Shown here one piece after another: positions 28,610-33,368 of a stretch of 33,368 bases of DNA. Where the stretch lies: NCBI GenBank assembly GCA_001931905.2, contig MSJI02000869.1, forward strand, positions 1-33,368. The letters run 5' to 3'. A program made the translations under genes and the position numbers. The notes under the pieces were generated by a model. That model did not search any database. It saw nothing but the letters and a program-made list of their open reading frames with translations, and was not told the DNA's origin. How positions within the stretch are numbered: the first letter of the stretch is position 1; every line of letters begins with the position of its first letter. Origin of the DNA: Cladosporium sp. IMV 00045 (lineage: Eukaryota; Ascomycota; Dothideomycetes; Cladosporiales; Cladosporiaceae).

Positions 28610-29562
28610 TCATCTTCCAAACCTCATCTCCGCCCCGCCATACTTCCTCAACCCCCCCAAGAAAACATGATACCCCACGCCCCCCGTCCAATCCGCCAGA
28701 CTAAAAATCTCCGTCAACCGCACCTGCCAAGGCGGATACCCCTCCAACACGCCTTCTCACCAAAAAGCAGCAACAAATCCGGCTCCCCCATGACACTCTC
28801 GCTGATCTCCGCGTCGATCAATTCCTGCGAAATATCCGCCGGCGCGAGTTTGTGCGACTGAGACATGTCGGTCAAGGTTTTGGTGAGGTCGACGAGGGTT
28901 TGGCGCCCGTCGGTGGCGTCGAGGAGGAGGATAGTAAGGTGCGGACGGGGGGAGGTGGGGGATGGGGTATTTTGGGGGGAGGGCGGTTCGTAGAGCGGGA
29001 TGTTCGGGGCACGGAGGGTGAAGGTCGGTTTGGAGGGGGAGGAGGCGCCGTAGTAGGCGGAGAGGGTGGTTTCGATGCGGCGGTGGAGATGGGTTAGGGA
29101 GGATTTTAGGAGGCCTGCGATGGGTGGGTTGGTCAGAGGACTGGAATGTTTTTGATTTTTTGGTAGGTCCCTACTCACCACTTCTTTCGTAGATTGACAG
29201 GACGGGAATGCCGGCCGCGCTCGACCAGGCGGCGATTTCGCAGGCGTCGTGCATTAGCACATCGAGCCGGTTGAGGAGGAGGGTGACGTCTTTTTGGTCG
29301 GGTGGGAGGGTGAGGATGACGGAGAGGTGGTTGGGGATGCGTGGGAGGGATTTGACATCGCGGGCGATTACTAGTAAAGAGTATTAGAGAGGGACATTGG
29401 TGTGGTATGACGAGTATGCCAGGACGACTTACACTCAGGTGTGCGGTGGTGATAGTTCAGGACGGCGGAGACGCGGTCGAAGATGGCATGGTAGAGCTTG
29501 CGGGCGCGGATATAGATGCTGAAGAGCGTCGAGAGGATGAAGTGGAGGAGGAGGTGGAGCAT
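28610..29562 (-). CDS. NUS1: Nus1, cis-prenyltransferase (dehydrodolichyl diphosphate synthase) subunit; frameshift near the C-terminus
   Basis: Three exons are proposed: 29562-29433, 29370-29179 and 29114-28610, with introns of 62 and 64 nt. Nus1 is the non-catalytic partner of Rer2/Srt1 in the ER complex that makes dolichol chains. Evidence: N-terminal hydrophobic anchor (LHLLLHFILSTLFSIYI), LNYHHRTPELIARDVKSLP, HDACEIAAWSSAAGIPVLSIYERSG, LTILLLDATDGRQTLVDLT, and GEPDLLLLFGEK. Right after that, at about 28751-28758, the original frame runs to a stop at 28714 with unrelated residues. The next frame instead continues the family: VLEGYPPWQVRLTEIF ... GLRKYGGAEMRFGR, including the C-terminal RxG motif, and stops at 28610. 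No intron can fix this. A one-base deletion in the assembly is the simplest reading; a real lesion or recoding is possible. The unshifted product is 240 aa. Confidence 0.85.
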
Positions 29563-29918
29563 GGTCGAATGACGTGTTTACCTACCATGCAGGTGGTGTG
29601 TATTGTGCTGATTGAGAAGTGTATCCCACTGTATCTTATGTACAGACTTGCGAGTTGTGGAGTTGGCAGTTTGTCTTGCTTGGGTTGGCAGCATGCACAT
29701 ACATCACTTCTGCCTGGCTGCGCCTTGCCATCTTGCCATGTCTACGAAAGCTTGCGAGGAACAACGCGCGGCACCGTTGTCTGCATTGGGTGAGAACACG
29801 TGCTGAAGACTATCATGTCGATTGAACGCGATATCATGTGATAAGGTACATGTAGTTATAGGTACGTCGAGTCGCTCCTTCCATCGCATGATAGCCTTAC
29901 CAACTTGACATTTTCCTG

Positions 29919-30000
29919 ATTGGTCGCGCATAGTAGCACGAGAGATGATGTGATTGGCTGGACGATGGTTACACCGCCTGTCGGCTTCGGCCCAGATTGG
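29919..30000 (-). promoter_or_regulatory. Three inverted CCAAT boxes
   Basis: ATTGG occurs at 29919-29923, 29953-29957 and 29996-30000. Such boxes are bound by the fungal HAP/CBC complex. They lie about 360-440 bp before the NUS1 ATG and more than 900 bp before NSR1. Only the motif is seen; function is inferred. Confidence 0.3.
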
Positions 30001-30681
30001 TTTTGCCTGCAGGTCAGCGACAGCCGAGTTTGAGCACCAACCACCCTGGCTGCGAAAGAAAAAAAGTGCCATACAAAAAGTCGCATCTTCACTGCCCATC
30101 CGCCTCGCTTCCCTCTTCCCTCTCTCTCCACCTCTCTTCGCCGTCAACATTCCAACACGGCATCCTATTTCTGATCCCATCGGTTCGTATTATCCCTCCA
30201 CACTGCCCTTTACACTAATCATACCGCATCACGCGACACCTCCAGTTTTCGCATCCGAGTGGGCACCTGTCGGCATTTGCGCTATCTTCGGGAACGAAGA
30301 GTTTTACCACACTCTTCAACACCTATCATACATCCAGTCTCGTTGCTAGCTCTGCCTCGGCCTTGCTTGTGGGAACACACTGCCTGGCGCAAGCACAACA
30401 TTCGGACTGACGACAGGCTTTTGGTCTTCTGATCATCGCCTCGTCGCGTGGGCACCGTGGGCTTTTCAAAGAATCAACTTCCGAAGTGGGTTTGACTTGA
30501 GGGCTACAGAGATCTCGCCGCACTCGTCCTCACGCAGGACTCGTACGAGCACTTTTCTCTCAGGGCACTGCTCAAAGTGAGCATCCCATCGCGGGTTTCC
30601 GAGGGCTTTTACTGCAGACAGGCTTGCTTCTGTTCTGCTTGTGGGGCTTGGCTTGGCTTTTTGACTGCACGCAACCTCACA

Positions 30682-30721
30682 CTTGTTGTTGTTGTTGTCG
30701 CTTCTTGTTGCTGCTGCTTTT
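30682..30721 (+). repeat. (TTG)/(CTG) low-complexity stretch
   Basis: A run of TTG units followed by CTG/CTT units just upstream of the TATA box of NSR1. Simple-sequence repeat, no coding role seen. Confidence 0.7.
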
Positions 30722-30756
30722 ACTCGAGGGCTTTCCCAAAGGTCATCTCTTTCTCC

Positions 30757-30762
30757 TATAAA
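30757..30762 (+). promoter_or_regulatory. Candidate TATA box of NSR1
   Basis: TATAAA, 174 bases before the ATG and with no intervening ATG. A transcript starting 30-60 bases downstream would have a leader of about 110-150 nt. Confidence 0.45.
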
Positions 30763-30935
30763 GAGACTCCTTTTGCCACGCTGGGTGTTTGAGACGGTCC
30801 GATCGCTGCTACTGCTTGTTGCCAGACCCATCTGATTCAAAGCTGCCGGTGCTTTTTCAACTTTTGGGATTTTCACAGAAACTGACTGTCTTGTCGTAGT
30901 AGCTTCACAAAGATCATCATAAACCTTCAGCAATA

Positions 30936-32459
30936 ATGGGCAAGGACAAGGGAGCCAAGGCCGCCGCGCCTGTCAAGGAGAAGAAGTCCTCCAAGGTCGA
31001 CGCTGTCAAGTCTGGCCGTGTCACCAAGGCTTCCGAGAAGCCAAAGGCCGTCTCCAAGGAGACCGCGAAGAAGACCGCCAAGAAGGTCTCGAAGAAGGGC
31101 AAGAAGGAGGAGTCTTCTTCCGAGTCTTCTTCCAGCGAGTCCGAGTCCGAGTCTGAGGACGAGAGCTCTAGCTCCAGCGAGTCCGAGGAGGAGAAGCCTG
31201 CCGCTAAGAAGGCCGCCAAGGGCAAGAAGGAGGAGTCCAGCGACTCTTCCGACTCCGACAGCTCTTCCGAGTCTGAGGAGGAGAAGCCCGCCCCCAAGAG
31301 CAAGGACGTCAAGAAGGACAACAAGAAGGAGGCCAAGAAGCCCGCCGCCAAGAAGGAGGAGTCCAGCGATGACTCTTCTTCCGACTCCAGCGACGACGAG
31401 GCTGAGGCTGGTGCCAAGGACACCGAGATGAAGGATGCTGAGTCCAGCGACGACTCTTCTGACTCCGACTCCGACTCCGACTCTGACGAGAAGACCGAGA
31501 AGAAGGAGTCCAAGAAGGAGTCCAGCAGCGACGACTCTTCCGATTCTTCCGACTCTGACTCCTCTGACTCCGACGAGGAGGAGGAGAAGAAGGAGGAGGA
31601 GGCCCCCTCCAAGAAGCGCAAGGCCGAGGAGGCCGCTGCCCCCGCCCAGAAGAAGATCAAGGCCGTCGTCAACGGCGAGGAGAAGGAGGCCACTGCCAAC
31701 CTTTTCGTCGGCAACCTTTCCTGGAACATCGACGAGGAGTGGCTCACCCGTGAGTTTGAGGAGTTCGGTGAGCTTCAGGGCGTTCGCATCATCACCGACC
31801 GTGACTCTGGCCGCAGCAAGGGTTTCGGTTACGTCGAATTCACCACCGTCGAGAACGGTGCCAAGGCTCTCGAGGGCCGCAACGGCTACGAGCTCGACGG
31901 CCGTCCCCTCCGTGTCGACTTCTCCACCCCCCGCGACAACAACGCCCAGACTCCCCAGCAGCGCCAGAACGACCGCGCCAACAAGTTCGGCGACGTCAAG
32001 AACCCTCCCGCCAAGACCCTCTTCGTTGGCAACATCTCCTTCGACGCTGACGAGAGCACCCTCACCGAGTACTTCCAGGAGCACGGCTCCATCAACAGCA
32101 TCCGTCTCCCCACCGACCGTGAGACCGGCGCTCCCAAGGGCTTCGGTTACGTCGAGATGAGCTCCATCGAGGAGGCCCAGGCTGCCTATGAGGCCCTGAA
32201 TGGTGTCGAAGTTGCCGGCCGTCCCGTCCGTCTTGACTTCGCCCAGGAGCGCTCCAACGACGGTGGCTCGCGCGGTGGCTTCGGAGGTGACCGCGGTGGA
32301 CGCGGCGGTCGCGGTGGCGGACGTGGTGGTTTCGGCGACCGTGGCGGCCGTGGTGGCCGTGGCGGTGGACGTGGTGGCCGCGGTGCTCCCCGCGGCGGTG
32401 CATCTTTCAACCGCGGAGGCTTCGGCGACTTCTCCGGCAAGAAGGTCTCTTTCGACTAA
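30936..32459 (+). CDS. NSR1: Nucleolin-like RNA-binding protein (Nsr1/Gar2)
   Basis: An intronless gene of 507 aa. It is a nucleolar protein needed for pre-rRNA processing and 40S subunit assembly. The layout is classic: a Lys/Ala-rich N-terminus (1-57), alternating acidic Ser tracts (SSESSSSESESES and similar) with Lys blocks to about 225, a nuclear signal PSKKRK (224-229), RRM1 with RNP2 LFVGNL (256-261) and RNP1 KGFGYVEF (295-302), RRM2 with RNP2 LFVGNI (362-367) and RNP1 KGFGYVEM (401-408), and a C-terminal GAR domain of RGG/GGRGG repeats (445-490). The serine tracts are likely CK2 sites and the RGG box is a methylation target (family knowledge). Codon use is very biased to C/G endings, as in highly expressed genes, which leaves a full-length antisense open frame. 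Confidence 0.96.
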   Translation: MGKDKGAKAAAPVKEKKSSKVDAVKSGRVTKASEKPKAVSKETAKKTAKKVSKKGKKEESSSESSSSESESESEDESSSSSESEEEKPAAKKAAKGKKEESSDSSDSDSSSESEEEKPAPKSKDVKKDNKKEAKKPAAKKEESSDDSSSDSSDDEAEAGAKDTEMKDAESSDDSSDSDSDSDSDEKTEKKESKKESSSDDSSDSSDSDSSDSDEEEEKKEEEAPSKKRKAEEAAAPAQKKIKAVVNGEEKEATANLFVGNLSWNIDEEWLTREFEEFGELQGVRIITDRDSGRSKGFGYVEFTTVENGAKALEGRNGYELDGRPLRVDFSTPRDNNAQTPQQRQNDRANKFGDVKNPPAKTLFVGNISFDADESTLTEYFQEHGSINSIRLPTDRETGAPKGFGYVEMSSIEEAQAAYEALNGVEVAGRPVRLDFAQERSNDGGSRGGFGGDRGGRGGRGGGRGGFGDRGGRGGRGGGRGGRGAPRGGASFNRGGFGDFSGKKVSFD

Positions 32460-33216
32460 ATCTTGTTCGCTTCGACATGACACGAAGAACCGTTGGTCTC
32501 TCGTCGACCAACCCGAAAATCAAAAATGGCGTTTTTTGTGGGAAAAGACTTCTGTTTTGAAAAGACCTTCGAGTCTCTGTAATGCTCCGGCTTTGGGAAC
32601 GTGAAAAACAAGGGAAAATAGCGTTGTCCGTGTACCAAAAATGAAATCAATTCAATTCAATCAATCAATCATAATCCTCCTTTCGTCTCAGTATCCCAAT
32701 GATGATCATGTGCTAATATCAGCATACCCCGTCTTGCCGGGAAGAGCATGCTGCTTTTGAGAGACTCGAACATGATTCACTCTATTTCGGAGACAAGGCT
32801 CTTTGTCATATGCTCGCACCTTCAAGGCTGATGGGATAAGAGATTGAGTATGTCATTGAGCGATGAGATGGGATTCTCGACCTTTCTGGCTTGAATGATA
32901 CGGTTGCTTGATGACTTCTATGGATGGGGTATCACAGGTACTCCTGAGAAACTCGACTCCCCGGCGTAGTTGATGATCTATTTGATGTCTTATTATATGC
33001 TAATAACCCAATGATCGTTTGCCGGAGAGCTTCTCTCACGAACGTTGTCTCAACCATCTCTCGGAACTCTCACCCTCAGCATGAGCTGATGATATATCGA
33101 CTCCATGCCAGAATATATACTCACGTATCATCCACCGCTTTTCTAGGAGAGCTCTTCCATCCTCATCAATCTAACTAAACAACTTTACCATCGAGAGCGA
33201 AAAGAAAACAATAAAA

Positions 33217-33239
33217 AAAGAAAGAAAGAAAGAAAGAAA
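33217..33239 (+). repeat. (AAAG)n microsatellite
   Basis: About five and three-quarter perfect AAAG units following an A-rich run. Simple tandem repeat, likely length-variable between strains. Confidence 0.9.
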
Positions 33240-33319
33240 TAGGTATCCTCACGAGCTGACGTGACGTTGAGAGTCGCTACGCGCCTGCCACAAAGAACAA
33301 AAACCGTTTCACTCGAAGC

Positions 33320-33335
33320 TACCTTACCTAAGGTA
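33320..33335. repeat. Inverted repeat TACCTTA-CC-TAAGGTA
   Basis: Two 7-base arms that are reverse complements, with a 2-base spacer. It shares the 9-mer TACCTTACC with the palindrome region at 17490-17498. It could be a regulator site or a small dispersed element; no evidence for either beyond the symmetry. Confidence 0.4.
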
Positions 33336-33368
33336 CTCGGGTGAAGTATCTCCCACAAAAGCACCCCC

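Larger units (their letters stand above)
29563..30935. promoter_or_regulatory. Long divergent region between NUS1 and NSR1
   Basis: 1373 bases with no supported gene. It contains three inverted CCAAT boxes (29919-30000), a (TTG)n-rich stretch (30682-30721), and a TATAAA box at 30757-30762. Between that TATA box and the NSR1 ATG there is no upstream ATG, which suits a highly expressed ribosome-biogenesis gene. Confidence 0.45.
32460..33368. other. 3' region of NSR1 and intergenic DNA to the window end
   Basis: 909 bases with no gene supported. It holds a TCAAT/TCAA-rich stretch (about 32646-32670) in the likely 3' UTR, an AAAG microsatellite, and a small inverted repeat near the end. Between 32700 and 33180 the sequence is AT-richer, with many ATGATGAT-like words but no ORF. 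Confidence 0.45.

Noticed and set aside
28701..28760. Possible 60-nt intron in NUS1 (GTGAGA to TTTTTAG)
   Set aside because: It would delete the conserved GYPPWQVRLTEIF segment and continue in a wrong frame, so it does not explain the frameshift.
30927..32483. 518-codon open frame antisense to NSR1 (Leu/Gly/Val-rich)
   Set aside because: It mirrors the sense gene almost exactly and results from its strong codon bias and repeats; its product is low-complexity with no domain.
1..33368. tRNA, rRNA, transposon or CRISPR features
   Set aside because: I saw no tRNA A/B box pair with a cloverleaf, no transposase or reverse transcriptase motif, no long terminal repeats and no spaced direct repeats. 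Small elements could still be missed by eye.

Overview
The window is nuclear DNA of a filamentous ascomycete (Pezizomycotina; probably Dothideomycetes, a weak guess from gene content and style). The signs are many short introns of about 50-90 nt with GTRNGT donors, CTNAC-type branch sites and YAG acceptors, no operons, mostly divergent or convergent gene pairs, and typical fungal families (TRI12-type pump, ACS-family permease, Nsr1/Gar2, Rna1, Cox17, Alg6, Nus1). I modelled 17 protein genes, one of them cut by the window edge. I saw no tRNA, rRNA, transposon or CRISPR array.

Left part (1-8.5 kb): the 3' part of a DHA1 drug transporter, a class III-like sirtuin, an aldo-keto reductase, a five-exon TauD/Jlp1-type 2-oxoglutarate dioxygenase divergent from an ACS-family anion permease, and a GT32 glycosyltransferase. 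Dioxygenase plus permease looks like a sulfonate uptake and desulfonation pair. The reductase could deal with the aldehyde released. The octamer CCACGTGG occurs in both gaps that flank the dioxygenase.

Middle part (8.7-20.4 kb): a degenerate SCP-x-type thiolase-like protein ending -SRL, an acyl-CoA synthetase, a 2-hydroxyacyl-CoA lyase-type ThDP enzyme ending -PKL, and a GMC oxidoreductase ending -ARL, followed by a TRI12-like efflux pump. Three of the four enzymes end in canonical or permissive peroxisomal PTS1 tripeptides. This suggests an undescribed peroxisomal acyl-CoA / 2-hydroxyacyl-CoA chain-shortening cluster. No PKS, NRPS or terpene core enzyme is present.

Right part (21.6-33.4 kb): a DUF1275 membrane protein, then conserved housekeeping genes: ALG6, COX17 (79 aa, three short exons), RNA1/RanGAP, NUS1 and the nucleolin-like NSR1/gar2. 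NUS1 carries an apparent one-base frameshift just before its conserved C-terminal motif, so it is either an assembly error or a real lesion. Several genes show a clear change in coding-strand composition, from C-rich in the body to G-rich near the 3' end.

All exon boundaries were set by eye from splice signals, reading frame and remembered family patterns. No alignment or search was run.
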